From assembly GCA_002423185.1 (NCBI GenBank), contig DIUX01000001.1, positions 62,465 to 126,464 on the forward strand: 64,000 bases of DNA. Reading direction: 5' to 3'. A program made the position numbers and the translations under genes. Source of the stretch: Micavibrio sp. UBA6147. GTDB lineage: Bacteria > Pseudomonadota > Alphaproteobacteria > Micavibrionales > UBA1664. Shown piece by piece: positions 34,765-43,202 of the stretch (position 1 is its first letter; the number at the start of each line of letters is the position of its first letter). The notes beneath the pieces were generated by a model that was not told the DNA's origin, ran no database searches, and saw only the letters and a program-made list of their open reading frames with translations.

Positions 34765-36066
34765 ATGACACAACCGAATTTTCGTCTAGACTCCATGGCG
34801 GCCTCTTACGCAGGGCGCACCGATTTCTTGAGCGCCTTGGAACGCCTTAAAAAACGCTTCGACTCCACCGCCCCAGTGCTGGAAGTCATAGTCCGTGACC
34901 CTGCGATGGGGGTTGAGGGGTTTATTGTCGTGCATAACACGGCAATCAGCCTGAACGGCCCGCTTCACGGGCGGGATGGCCAAGGATGCGGCAAGGGCGG
35001 CACGCGCATTACCCCCGATGTATCGCTGGACGAAGTGCGCATGCTGGCGCATAAAATGGCCTTGAAAAACGCGGCCGCCGGATTGCCGATGGGGGGGAGC
35101 AAATCCGGCCTCAAGGCATCATCCGACGAAGCGGGATTCGAGGAGAAATATCGCCGCTTTGTGGCGCTGTGCAAACCGTTCTTGTTTGAAAATGGCGGTG
35201 TTTTCGGCGGTTTTGGTTTCGATGTCGGGGCGAAGCCCGTCCACGCATTATGGGCGTGCGAGGCGACGGGGTCGCGCCGCTGTTTCACCGGCAAACCGCT
35301 GGATATGGGCGGCACAGATTACGACCGTGAAGGAATCGCCGGATACGGCGTGGCGGTGGCGGCGAAGGCAGCGCTGGAACATCAAGGCAAATCCCCCGCG
35401 CTGTGCAGTTTCGCCGTGCAAGGGGTTGGCGCGATGGGCGCGGCGGTTATTCGCTATTTTTCGGGGTTCGGCGGGCGTCTTGTGGCGGTGTCCGACCCGC
35501 GCTTGGCGGTGGATAATGCCACGGTTAAAAACGAGATAGGGCGATGGATGTTTGATAAACCCGTGTCGCAAGAGCTTCTGGCCGCCTTCGCCGCGATGGA
35601 TGTGGAAAAGGCCAAAGCCTTGCTGGTGAGCGAGGCCAAGCCGTTTGCAACGCCCCAGACTATCTTGGAAATCGAAACGGATATTTTATTCCCCTGCGCC
35701 TTGCATAATGTTTTACACGCCGATAATGCCGGCAGTGTTCAGGCAAAAATGGTGATCGAGGGTGCCAACAGCCCCTGCACCCAAGATGCGTATAATATTT
35801 TCCACGACCGCGGCATCACGGTTGTTCCCGATTTTATCGCCAATCCGGGGGGCGTGATTGCGGCGTTTGTTGAAATGACGATGGATGTACCGGACGATGT
35901 GAACCTGAAAACCAAGGCCAAAACGGCGGAGGCCAAGACCCGCACCGCCCGCGATATTGCGGCAAACGTGGCGCAAATGCTCCGCATCGCCGCGCAATAT
36001 AATGTGCGCTGTGTCGATGCGGGGATGTATATCGCCTTGCGCCGGATTATGGGAGAGGCGGCCTAG
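34765..36066 (+). CDS. Glu/Leu/Phe/Val dehydrogenase family protein
   Basis: 433 residues. These enzymes deaminate amino acids to 2-oxo acids with NAD(P). The conserved lysines appear as Lys77 (CGKGGTR), Lys101 (MALKNAAAGLPMGG) and Lys113 (GGSKSG), equivalent to the substrate-binding and catalytic lysines of glutamate dehydrogenase. The cofactor domain has VQGVGAMGAAVIRYFSGFGG. C-terminal NPGGVIAAFVEMT is typical. The second glycine motif is GGSKSG instead of the usual GGGKGG. The preferred amino acid cannot be read by eye. AGGAG lies 7 bases before the ATG. It is the middle gene of the SDR-dehydrogenase-ThDP group. Confidence 0.88.
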   Translation: MTQPNFRLDSMAASYAGRTDFLSALERLKKRFDSTAPVLEVIVRDPAMGVEGFIVVHNTAISLNGPLHGRDGQGCGKGGTRITPDVSLDEVRMLAHKMALKNAAAGLPMGGSKSGLKASSDEAGFEEKYRRFVALCKPFLFENGGVFGGFGFDVGAKPVHALWACEATGSRRCFTGKPLDMGGTDYDREGIAGYGVAVAAKAALEHQGKSPALCSFAVQGVGAMGAAVIRYFSGFGGRLVAVSDPRLAVDNATVKNEIGRWMFDKPVSQELLAAFAAMDVEKAKALLVSEAKPFATPQTILEIETDILFPCALHNVLHADNAGSVQAKMVIEGANSPCTQDAYNIFHDRGITVVPDFIANPGGVIAAFVEMTMDVPDDVNLKTKAKTAEAKTRTARDIAANVAQMLRIAAQYNVRCVDAGMYIALRRIMGEAA

Positions 36067-36154
36067 GCAGGCCGCTGATTGCCCACATAAGCCGTATAAG
36101 ATGAATAACGAACGCTGATAACGCCGCGCCGATAACGCCGAAAGGATAAACCGC

Positions 36155-37882
36155 ATGACGACATCCTCCCATCCGGCCAATGCCGTTTTGCCAGCCGCCC
36201 GCACAGGCGGACAAATATTGATTGATGCGCTGGCGGCGCACGGGGTCGATACGATTTTTTGTGTGGCGGGTGAGAGCTACCTCGCGGCGCTGGATGCCCT
36301 TATTGACCACCCAGAAATCAAAGTCGTGACATGCCGCCAAGAAGGCGGCGCGGCGTTCATGGCCGAGGCCTATGGCAAGATCACCGGCAAGCCCGGCATT
36401 TGTTTTGTCACGCGGGGGCCGGGGGCGTGTAATGCGTCGATTGGCGTCCACACGGCGAAACAGGACTCCACCCCGATGATTTTGCTGATCGGGCAAGTCG
36501 CCCGCGACCAGATGGGGCGTGAAGCATTCCAAGAAGTCGACTATGACAAAATGTTCGGCAGCGTCGCCAAATGGACAACCCAGATCAACAAAGCCGAGGA
36601 TGTGAGCGCGCAGATCGCCAAAGCCTTTGAACAGGCAATAAGCGGCCGCATGGGGCCGGCGGTTGTGGCATTGCCGGAGGATATGTTAACCGAAACAACA
36701 ACGCATCAAACATCGTACACTCCAAAAGCCACCCCCAAAACTGCCCTCCAAACCGCCCTCGAAACCATGGGCGAAGCCGAGATCACCCCCTTTATCGCCG
36801 CGCTGGAAATGGCGGAGCGCCCGTTGATCGTGATCGGCGGATCGGGCTATGACGATGCGACATGTAAGGCGTTTGAGGATTGGGCGGGGGCGATGGATAT
36901 TCCTGTTGCGGCCTCGTTCCGCCGTCATGATCTGTTTGACCACCGCCATCCATGCTATGTCGGGGAACTCGGCACAGGCCCGAATGCGAAGCTGGTCGCC
37001 GCAGTGAAACAGGCTGATTTGGTCGTGTCACTCGGCGGGCGCATGGGCGAGATTACATCACAAGGCTATACCCTCCTGTCCATTCCCGAACCAACCCAAG
37101 CCTTTGTCCATATCCATGCCGATGCGGCGGAATTGGGCAAAGTCTACACGGCGGATCTCGCGATTCACGCCTCCGGCAAGGATTTCATCACTGCATTGAC
37201 GCAATCCCCCGCCGTGCAGCACCCAAAGATGAAGCCTCAGGCCGCGCAGTGGCGGGCGCAGCTTCGTGCGCTCTATGAGCAATGGACGGAGATTACCCCC
37301 GACTCGCGCTATCGGTTTGATATGAATGTCGTGTTCAAGGCGATGCGCGCGGCCTTGCCCGATAACGCCATCATCACGACGGATGCGGGGAATTTCAGTG
37401 GCTGGGCGCAGCGCTATTTGCGCTATGGACGCTCCCGCGCGGGCGGGCGCTTGCTCGCCCCGACCAGTGGCGCGATGGGTTATGGCTTGCCGTCTATGGT
37501 CGCGGCGGCGCTGTATTGCCCCGATCGCCACTGTGTCGCCTTAATGGGCGATGGTGGATTTATGATGAGCGGGCAAGAACTCGCCACGGTGAAGGCGCTT
37601 AAACTCGGCGGCATCGCGATTGTTTTTGACAATGGCATGTATGGCACGATCCGCATGCACCAAGAACGCGAATACCCCAAACGCAAAATCGCGACTGACC
37701 TCGCCAACCCCGATTTTGCGGCGTTGGCGCAGAGCTACGGCCTGAACGGTGTGAGCATTCATCACCACGATGAATTCGCCGCCGCCTTTGCCCGTGCCTT
37801 GTCCAGCCCGCATTTCACCTTACTGCACCTCAAAACCGATCCGCGCCAGATCACAACGCAAAAGGCGATGGACGAGCTGTAG
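36155..37882 (+). CDS. Thiamine-diphosphate enzyme, acetolactate-synthase-like
   Basis: 575 residues with the three-domain layout of the family. The N-terminal Pyr domain has the catalytic Glu63 in CRQEGGAAFMAEAYGK. The C-terminal PP domain has the ThDP motif GDGGFMMSGQELATVKALK ending in FDN, then GMYGTIRMHQ. Family members include acetolactate synthase, 2-oxo acid decarboxylases and carboligases. No separate regulatory subunit gene is next to it, and it lies with an amino-acid dehydrogenase and an SDR. A 2-oxo acid decarboxylase or carboligase is therefore as likely as a biosynthetic IlvB. AAGGA lies before the ATG. The gap to the previous gene is 88 bases. Confidence 0.88.
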   Translation: MTTSSHPANAVLPAARTGGQILIDALAAHGVDTIFCVAGESYLAALDALIDHPEIKVVTCRQEGGAAFMAEAYGKITGKPGICFVTRGPGACNASIGVHTAKQDSTPMILLIGQVARDQMGREAFQEVDYDKMFGSVAKWTTQINKAEDVSAQIAKAFEQAISGRMGPAVVALPEDMLTETTTHQTSYTPKATPKTALQTALETMGEAEITPFIAALEMAERPLIVIGGSGYDDATCKAFEDWAGAMDIPVAASFRRHDLFDHRHPCYVGELGTGPNAKLVAAVKQADLVVSLGGRMGEITSQGYTLLSIPEPTQAFVHIHADAAELGKVYTADLAIHASGKDFITALTQSPAVQHPKMKPQAAQWRAQLRALYEQWTEITPDSRYRFDMNVVFKAMRAALPDNAIITTDAGNFSGWAQRYLRYGRSRAGGRLLAPTSGAMGYGLPSMVAAALYCPDRHCVALMGDGGFMMSGQELATVKALKLGGIAIVFDNGMYGTIRMHQEREYPKRKIATDLANPDFAALAQSYGLNGVSIHHHDEFAAAFARALSSPHFTLLHLKTDPRQITTQKAMDEL

Positions 37883-38085
37883 AGCGCCGCGCATTCCGAA
37901 GGTTGACGAACTATGATGAATATCCCACACTGTTCCCGCGATAGTTGCGTCTGTCTCGGCGGGGATTGCTTTGTCCTTTTGGTACTTACAATACGGGCTG
38001 GTCGTAAGCTGGTTTAATGATGTGCGTGAGCCGTGTACGCCGTTTTGTTTGCGATGTTTGTCGCAGTGAGTGAAAGTAGAGAAGG

Positions 38086-38793
38086 ATGGCGTCTTTTGGG
38101 TTATCGGCTGGTAGGATTATCCTTTGCCTTATTGTGTTTGGGCTACTCTCGCTGTTTTGGGAGGCGCGTTATTATTGGCGCGACCACCCTTTTTTTGTGT
38201 GGGAATGGCGCTATAAAGTCACGCTCACGGTCGAAACGCCCGAAGGCCTGAAAACAGGGTATGCCGTTCGTGAGCATAGCTATGAGCCGCCTTTATTCTA
38301 TTTTCCCAATGGAGTCGGATCGTCCAGAACCTTTGGTGAGGCCGTCGCGGTGGATCTTGGCGAAAGGGGCTATTTATTCGCATTGATTCCGTCAGGGCGG
38401 GATGAATTCAGGGGCGCATTCCCTTACGATAAAACTAAAGCAGACCGTAGTTATAAATATTACAGCCAATTAGAGGTGGGAACAAAGGCCGTTCTCACCG
38501 ATAGGAAATTTTAGCCTACAATTGTGGCTTTTGAAGATTTAAGTGACCCGAAAACTGTATCTATTATTCCTCCCGATAGCATGGAAAATGCATTTGGAGC
38601 GGGCATAAAAATTAAAGAAATTACGGTGGAAATTACAAATGAAAAAATTACGTCCAGAATTTTAGAGATTCTGAAATGGCTGCCAGAATTTTATTCAAAA
38701 CGTCTTGACGGAAAAAGATTAATCTCCGCACTTGCGGAGCATAGAGACGCAAACTCTTTAAGCTCAGGAAATTTTATGGTGAGAGGGAAATAA
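38086..38793 (+). pseudogene. Membrane-anchored protein gene interrupted by an in-frame TAG
   Basis: Codons from ATG 38086 encode a signal-anchor (IILCLIVFGLLSLFWEARYY) and then YKVTLTVETPEGLKTGYAV, up to VLTDRKF, where TAG stops the frame at 38512-38514. The same frame continues without break as PTIVAFEDLSDPKTVSIIPP, FGAGIKIKEITVEITNEKIT and WLPEF to a stop at 38793. I recall related alphaproteobacterial proteins of unknown function running from a P-T-[IL]-V block into [ND]DPK and ITVEITD, so this looks like one 235-residue protein with a nonsense codon at residue 143. A GTG at 38524 could restart translation. The second half is clearly AT-richer than neighbouring genes. Sequencing error cannot be ruled out. 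Confidence 0.65.
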
Positions 38794-38869
38794 TAAATTA
38801 TTTTACATAATTAGATAAAATCCAAGATAAAGTTTAGTGGGCATTAATTGTTATTATGTATAATGAAGA
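38794..38869. other. AT-rich spacer with a -10 element
   Basis: This stretch is very AT-rich. It holds a perfect TATAAT at 38859-38864, but no good -35 box at 17 bases. It probably drives the candidate small RNA that begins about 38870. Confidence 0.4.
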
Positions 38870-38947
38870 TAGATGACGTTATTCATCTGTTCCTCCTCGA
38901 GCATGCTAAAAGAACTTTAAACCGCCTTCTACAGGCGGTTTTTTTTT
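38870..38947 (+). ncRNA. Candidate small RNA with anti-Shine-Dalgarno motif (locus 2)
   Basis: About 78 bases. It begins with a perfect hairpin AGATGA-CGTTAT-TCATCT (38871-38888). Next comes unpaired GTTCCTCCTCGAGCATGC, which carries CCTCCTC (38892-38898), complementary to ribosome-binding sites. It ends in an intrinsic terminator with stem AAACCGCCT/AGGCGGTTT (38919-38941) and a T-tract to 38947. TATAAT at 38859-38864 is correctly spaced for a start near 38870. Architecture parallels the candidate at 25996-26089 and known alphaproteobacterial CUCC-loop sRNAs. No reading frame fits inside. Confidence 0.6.
38919..38947 (+). terminator. Intrinsic terminator of the candidate small RNA
   Basis: A 9-bp perfect stem with the loop TCTAC is followed by an uninterrupted run of nine T. 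No protein gene ends just upstream, which is itself a reason to suspect a non-coding transcript. Confidence 0.92.
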
Positions 38948-39026
38948 GCCTGCAATTTTGCCCAAAGTTTCGCCCAAAGTTTCACCTGTATCCTTGCCCG
39001 AATTTTTGAGGGATATTAAGGAAATA

Positions 39027-39034
39027 TTAACCAT
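39027..39034 (+). promoter_or_regulatory. TTAACCAT, CtrA-type half site upstream of the DUF465 gene
   Basis: The 8-base CtrA half-site motif TTAACCAT lies 61 bases before the DUF465 start codon. The window encodes the tail of a CckA-like kinase and a TrcR homologue, so a CtrA network is expected in the organism, but one 8-mer is weak evidence. Confidence 0.3.
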
Positions 39035-39094
39035 ATTTTGATACCTTAATAAGTCTGCACATACTTCAAAAACACCAACGAAAAAGGATCGCCA

Positions 39095-39283
39095 ATGTTG
39101 TCACCTGAGCGTCACCAATCCCTGCAAAAGAAACACCATGATTTATCCTGCATGATTGAGCGATGCGAAAGTGCCCCCTACGCCGATAGGGAGCGGATCA
39201 GACACCTTAAAAGGGAACGACTTAGAATCAAAGAAGAGCTAGAAGGCATTACCGGAGTCGAAGAAGCAAGGCAACGCGCCTGA
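39095..39283 (+). CDS. DUF465 (YdcH-like) small protein
   Basis: 62 residues. The family pattern is clear: QSLQKKHHDLSCMIERCESA, then a turn with PYAD, then IRHLKRERLRIKEELEGI, forming a helical hairpin or coiled coil. Such proteins are abundant in alphaproteobacteria and their role is unknown. AAGGA lies 6 bases before the ATG. The gene stands alone and ends before a bidirectional terminator at 39371-39400. Confidence 0.88.
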   Translation: MLSPERHQSLQKKHHDLSCMIERCESAPYADRERIRHLKRERLRIKEELEGITGVEEARQRA

Positions 39284-39370
39284 TTTTGACCTGCCTTTGA
39301 TCTTCACTTGATTCGTGGATTTCATTGACTACCAACGTTTTCATCATCAAAACCTTCATCATCAAACGAC

Positions 39371-39400
39371 AAAAAGGCACCGTTTTTACGGTGCCTTTTT
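39371..39400. terminator. Bidirectional intrinsic terminator
   Basis: AAAAAGGCACCGT and ACGGTGCCTTTTT form a perfect 13-bp stem with a TTTT loop. A-tract and T-tract on either side let it serve both the DUF465 gene from the left and the convergent methyltransferase-like gene from the right. Confidence 0.92.
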
Positions 39401-39447
39401 ACAATGCTGAGTTTACAATGCTGGGCGAGGCCTAGTTGGTAAGCGCT

Positions 39448-40050
39448 TTAGGTTGCAAAAAATGTGCGATAAATATTCAAATCCTGAAGATATTCCACCG
39501 CCTCAATAAACGGCAATGCAGACAACCACCACACAGCATCCAAAAAGGCTTTGTTCAGGAACTTGGGGTACATCTGCGTGGTTTCGGGGGCGCGATACTG
39601 TGAAAAACGCGGCCACAGCGCCGGAACACGCTTTTTATAATCAATATAATCTTGCCCGAATTGTTCGAGGAGGTATCCTTCCTCCCGCGCGATCAGGCGG
39701 CTGTATAGCAGAATAAAGAATAAGGGCAGTCCCAGCATGACGACCAAATGGTTGGAGATCAACGCCACACCGGCAATCCCGATGAGCGAGAAAAAGTAAA
39801 GCGGATTGCGGATGATGGAATAAACGCCGTGATCGACCAGCTTGTTATTCTTGAACCCGCCCAAAAACGCGGTCGAATAGACCCGTCCCATCGCACAAAT
39901 CGCCACCATAAAATTGCCGAGCAATTCAAAGGCTTCGTGATACAGGCTTTCGTCGGCAAAAAACTGGCGGGTTGTGATGACGACGGTCAGGGTAATGAGC
40001 AGGGCAATTTTCGACCCCATCATGCGGTTTTTATTCAGGCTTTTCGCCAT
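39448..40050 (-). CDS. Isoprenylcysteine carboxyl methyltransferase-family membrane protein
   Basis: 200 residues from ATG 40050, which has AGGAGAG close upstream. Several membrane helices are visible (IALLITLTVVITT, LIGIAGVALISNHLVVMLGL). The C-terminal ICMT/PEMT motif is VYSIIRNPLYFFSLIGI followed by RLIAREEGYLLEQFGQDYID and YKKRVPALWP, the SAM-binding part. Bacterial members methylate lipids, isoprenoid thiols or other small membrane substrates; the substrate here is unknown. It is convergent with DUF465 and followed by a shared terminator. Confidence 0.85.
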   Translation of the reverse strand: MAKSLNKNRMMGSKIALLITLTVVITTRQFFADESLYHEAFELLGNFMVAICAMGRVYSTAFLGGFKNNKLVDHGVYSIIRNPLYFFSLIGIAGVALISNHLVVMLGLPLFFILLYSRLIAREEGYLLEQFGQDYIDYKKRVPALWPRFSQYRAPETTQMYPKFLNKAFLDAVWWLSALPFIEAVEYLQDLNIYRTFFAT

Positions 40051-40217
40051 GACACTCTCCTTGGCTAGATGAGGGGGTATTAGACCGCGCAAGAATCGTT
40101 CTTGCAAGTGTTGCGGCGGGCGCTTTTTACTCGGTCTGTAACGAAAATGCGCCTTTCTACGGGGTGTAGAAAGGCGCTGCGGCGATATGTCCGCCTTTTG
40201 AGGCGAGAAAAATGGGC

Positions 40218-40871
40218 TTAGTGGTTGCCGCTTCCGCTTCCGGTGCCGAGGAAGTTGCTGAAGTCAAATCCGCTGGATTTTTTTGCGGACGTGTCTTCGT
40301 ATTCGACTTCCGCCGGCTTGGCGGGGAGGGCTTTGCCTTGCTTTTCATAGGCCTTGCGGGCTTTTTCAAGCGCGGCTTCAAGGTCGACATAGGTGCAAAG
40401 GCCAAGGTCAACAGGGTTACGTGGCTTGATGTTGGTCATGTTGCTGTGCGTACGGTCGCGCACGGCGGCAATCGTGGTTTTCGTGGTGCCGATCAGTTTC
40501 GTGACCTGAACATCGGTCAATTCGCTGTGGTGTTTGAGCAAATAGGCAATCGCATCGGGCTTGTCGCCGCGCTTGGATACGGGGGTGTAACGGGGGCCTT
40601 TGGCGCGGATTTTCGGCTGCGGCAGGTCGTTGCGCTTCATAATCAAAATACCGCTGGGGTCTTTTTCACAGCGTTCGATTTCTTCGCGGCTCAATTCGCC
40701 GGAGGCAAGCGGGCTTTGACCGATGATGCGCGGGCCTTCTTCGTCCGCGAGGGCTTGAATCTCAAGCGCGTGCATTTTGCAAAAATCGGCGATTTGTTCA
40801 AAGCTCAAAGCCGTGTTTTCAATCAACCATACGGCGGTGGCTTTGGGCATCAGGGGCGCATTGGCGTTCAT
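40218..40871 (-). CDS. trcR: Cell-cycle transcriptional regulator TrcR (DUF1013)
   Basis: 217 residues. DUF1013 sequence is recognisable throughout: MPKATAVWLIENTALSFEQI, ADFCKMHALEIQALADEEGP, RIIGQSPLASGELSREEIER, then HHSELTDVQVTKLIGTTKTT and NIKPRNPVDLGLCTYVDLEA. The family is confined to alphaproteobacteria and has been linked to RNA polymerase binding and cell-cycle control. The C-terminus is a disordered, Gly/Ser-rich tail (SNFLGTGSGSGNH). AAGGA lies 9 bases before the ATG. Its neighbours, a quinone oxidoreductase and DUF1192, recur beside it in other members of the class. Confidence 0.94.
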   Translation of the reverse strand: MNANAPLMPKATAVWLIENTALSFEQIADFCKMHALEIQALADEEGPRIIGQSPLASGELSREEIERCEKDPSGILIMKRNDLPQPKIRAKGPRYTPVSKRGDKPDAIAYLLKHHSELTDVQVTKLIGTTKTTIAAVRDRTHSNMTNIKPRNPVDLGLCTYVDLEAALEKARKAYEKQGKALPAKPAEVEYEDTSAKKSSGFDFSNFLGTGSGSGNH

Positions 40872-41038
40872 AGCGAAATATCCTTATATATTTTTATGTC
40901 TTTTCCCACGTCCGGCAACCCCCTACGGGGTCACCAGATGAACGATAAATGCACGCTCATACAGGGAATAGGCCGACTATACCGCCAAGCGAATCGAATT
41001 GCCAGCGAAAATTACGGCTCTGCTGTCGTATTTATCGG

Positions 41039-42025
41039 CTAATCATCGATGACTTTGAGGATGATTTTACCGATATGGTCGCTGCGCTCCATCATTTCAT
41101 GCGCGATGAGGGCGTCTTTGAGCGGGAAAATGCGGTGGATTTTCGGAACGACTTGCCCGCGATTCAGCCACGGCCAAACCACATCGCGCAACCCCGCCGC
41201 CAGACGTTCTTTTTCCGCCAGCGGACGAAGGCGCAGCATCGACCCCGTCATGATGAGGCGTTTTTTCATGATGACCGACAGGTCAATCTCGGCCTTCGCC
41301 CCGCGCAAAAACGCGATGTTCACATGCCGCCCCTCCGGCGCCATGAGGCGCAGATTTTTGGCGATGTAATCGCCGCCAACCATGTCCAGCACCACATTCA
41401 CGCGCTCTGTGCCAATCGCGGATTCAATCGCCTCAACAAAATCCTGCGTGCGGTAATTAATGGCGTGATGGGCACCGAGTTCGTGGCACGCGGCGCATTT
41501 TTCATCGCTTCCGGCGGTGGTAACGACATGCGCCCCCGCCGCCCGCGCCATTTGAATGGCGAAGCTCCCGATCCCCGAGGTGCCGCCATGGATCAACACC
41601 GTATCGTTGGCGGTGAGCTCGCCCCGCAAAAACAGGTTATTCCAAACGGTGAACACACATTCGGGCAAGGCCGCCGCCTGCACCATGTCGACCCCCTTGG
41701 GAACGGCAAGGCACAGCCCCGCATCCGCCACCGCATATTCGGCATAGCCGCCGCCGCCGAGCAACGCGCAAACGGCATCGCCCACGTTCAAATCGCCGCA
41801 ATCGCCGCGCGTTTCAACAATCTCGCCCGCCACATCCAGCCCCGGAAATTCGGATGCGCCGACCGGCGGCGGGTGCATTCCCTTGCGTTGGAGCAAATCA
41901 GGGCGATTCACCCCCGCATAATGCACGCGAATTAACACCTGCCCATCCCTTGGAACAGGGCGCTCAGCCTCAATCATCGCAAGGTTGTCGGGGGTGTTCG
42001 GGGCGGTTATATGAATGGCTTTCAT
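41039..42025 (-). CDS. NAD(P)H:quinone oxidoreductase, zeta-crystallin type
   Basis: 328 residues from ATG 42025, where the family normally begins (MKAIHITAPNTPDNLAMIEA); an extension to 42166 would overlap the DUF1192 start and is unlikely. GroES-like part: VLIRVHYAGVNRPDLLQRKG and EFPGLDVAGEIVETRG. The Rossmann part has VLIHGGTSGIGSFAIQMARA, the NADPH motif of this zinc-free MDR branch. No zinc-ligand set is seen. The enzyme reduces quinones or related carbonyls. It is divergent from DUF1192 with 139 bases between starts. Confidence 0.92.
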   Translation of the reverse strand: MKAIHITAPNTPDNLAMIEAERPVPRDGQVLIRVHYAGVNRPDLLQRKGMHPPPVGASEFPGLDVAGEIVETRGDCGDLNVGDAVCALLGGGGYAEYAVADAGLCLAVPKGVDMVQAAALPECVFTVWNNLFLRGELTANDTVLIHGGTSGIGSFAIQMARAAGAHVVTTAGSDEKCAACHELGAHHAINYRTQDFVEAIESAIGTERVNVVLDMVGGDYIAKNLRLMAPEGRHVNIAFLRGAKAEIDLSVIMKKRLIMTGSMLRLRPLAEKERLAAGLRDVVWPWLNRGQVVPKIHRIFPLKDALIAHEMMERSDHIGKIILKVIDD

Positions 42026-42164
42026 GATTTGTCTTTGTTTTATGAATCGTTGATGTTTTGGGGCGAAGCTGCGAATATACGGGGCTTTGGTCGTGTCACG
42101 TCTTGCCTTTTCCACGGTGATTACATAGTTTAATCGAAATTCATCATGATGAAAGGGGAAAGAC

Positions 42165-42350
42165 ATGTTTGATGACGATCAAGACCTGCGCGGCAAAAAG
42201 CCGAAAGCCTTCAAAGACCTCAGCAATATGTCGGTGGAAGAGTTGAAGCTCTATAAAGACGACCTCAACGCCGAAATTGCCCGCGTCGACGCCGAAATCG
42301 CCAAAAAAAGCGATTATTTCAGCCAAGCCGACAAATTCTTCAAAATTTAG
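42165..42350 (+). CDS. DUF1192 family small protein
   Basis: 61 residues. FDDDQDLRGKKPKAFKDLSN, then MSVEELKLYKDDLNAEIARV and a C-terminal SDYFSQADKFFK match the DUF1192 pattern, a short amphipathic coiled-coil protein restricted to alphaproteobacteria. Role unknown. AAGGGGAAAG lies before the ATG. It is followed after 34 bases by bdhA on the same strand, so the two may be co-transcribed. Confidence 0.92.
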   Translation: MFDDDQDLRGKKPKAFKDLSNMSVEELKLYKDDLNAEIARVDAEIAKKSDYFSQADKFFKI

Positions 42351-42384
42351 ACCCCATCCCACAAACAAACGCAGGAAACACACC

Positions 42385-43176
42385 ATGTCAGCATCCCTCA
42401 AAGGCAAAACAGCGGTCATCACAGGCTCAACCAGCGGGATCGGCCTCGCCACCGCCCGTAAATTGGCGGGGCAGGGGGCGAATATCGTCCTTAACGGCTT
42501 TGGCGACGCCGCCGAGATTGAAGCCCTGCGTGGCGCGATTGAAAAAGAACACGGCGTCAAAGCCTTGTACATGGGCAATGATTTGAGCAACCCCGACGCG
42601 GTCAAAGCCTTGATCACGGACACGGCGAAAAAGCTCGGCAGCGTGGATATCTTGGTCAATAACGCGGGGATTCAACACACCGCACCGGTCGAGAACTTCC
42701 CGCGCGACAAATGGGATTTGATCGTGTCGTTGATGCTCTCCGCACCGTTTCACGCGATTCAGGCGGCCTTGCCGATGATGCGGAAGGCGGGCTGGGGGCG
42801 GATTATCAACATCGCCTCCGTCCACGGCTTGGTGGCCTCGGTCAACAAGGCGGCCTATGTGTCCGCCAAGCATGGCCTGATCGGCCTGACCAAGGTTGTC
42901 GCGCTGGAAACGGCGGAAACCGCGATCACCTGCAACGCGATTTGCCCGGGCTGGGTTTTGACGCCGCTGGTGCAAAAACAAATCGACGCGATTGCGGCGC
43001 GGGACGGCATTTCTGGCGATGAAGCGCGGGTTAAACTCCTGTCCGAAAAACAACCGTCCAAAGACTTCACAAAACCCGAACAAATTGGCGATTTGGCCGT
43101 GTTTTTATGCTCGGACTCAGCCTCGCAAATGCGCGGCGGTTCCTATACGCTGGATGGCGGCTGGACGGTTCAATAG
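42385..43176 (+). CDS. bdhA: 3-hydroxybutyrate dehydrogenase
   Basis: 263 residues from ATG 42385, with AGGAAA 8 bases upstream. SDR cofactor motif TGSTSGIG (13-20); catalytic Ser145, Tyr158 and Lys162 in INIASVHGLVASVNKAAYVSAK. The stretches VNNAGIQHTAPVENFP and ALETAETAITCNAICPGWVL are closely shared with known 3-hydroxybutyrate dehydrogenases. The enzyme interconverts 3-hydroxybutyrate and acetoacetate with NAD, which links polyhydroxybutyrate or ketone-body use to central metabolism. A GGATGAGG/CCTCATCC hairpin spans the gap to the convergent transporter gene. Confidence 0.92.
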   Translation: MSASLKGKTAVITGSTSGIGLATARKLAGQGANIVLNGFGDAAEIEALRGAIEKEHGVKALYMGNDLSNPDAVKALITDTAKKLGSVDILVNNAGIQHTAPVENFPRDKWDLIVSLMLSAPFHAIQAALPMMRKAGWGRIINIASVHGLVASVNKAAYVSAKHGLIGLTKVVALETAETAITCNAICPGWVLTPLVQKQIDAIAARDGISGDEARVKLLSEKQPSKDFTKPEQIGDLAVFLCSDSASQMRGGSYTLDGGWTVQ

Positions 43177-43202
43177 CGGCTTATAAGCGGGCGGGATGAG
43201 GG

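Noticed and set aside
38033..38251. A separate 72-codon gene overlapping the start of the interrupted gene
   Set aside because: The frame lacks motifs and a ribosome-binding site, while the other frame encodes a credible signal-anchor and conserved blocks.
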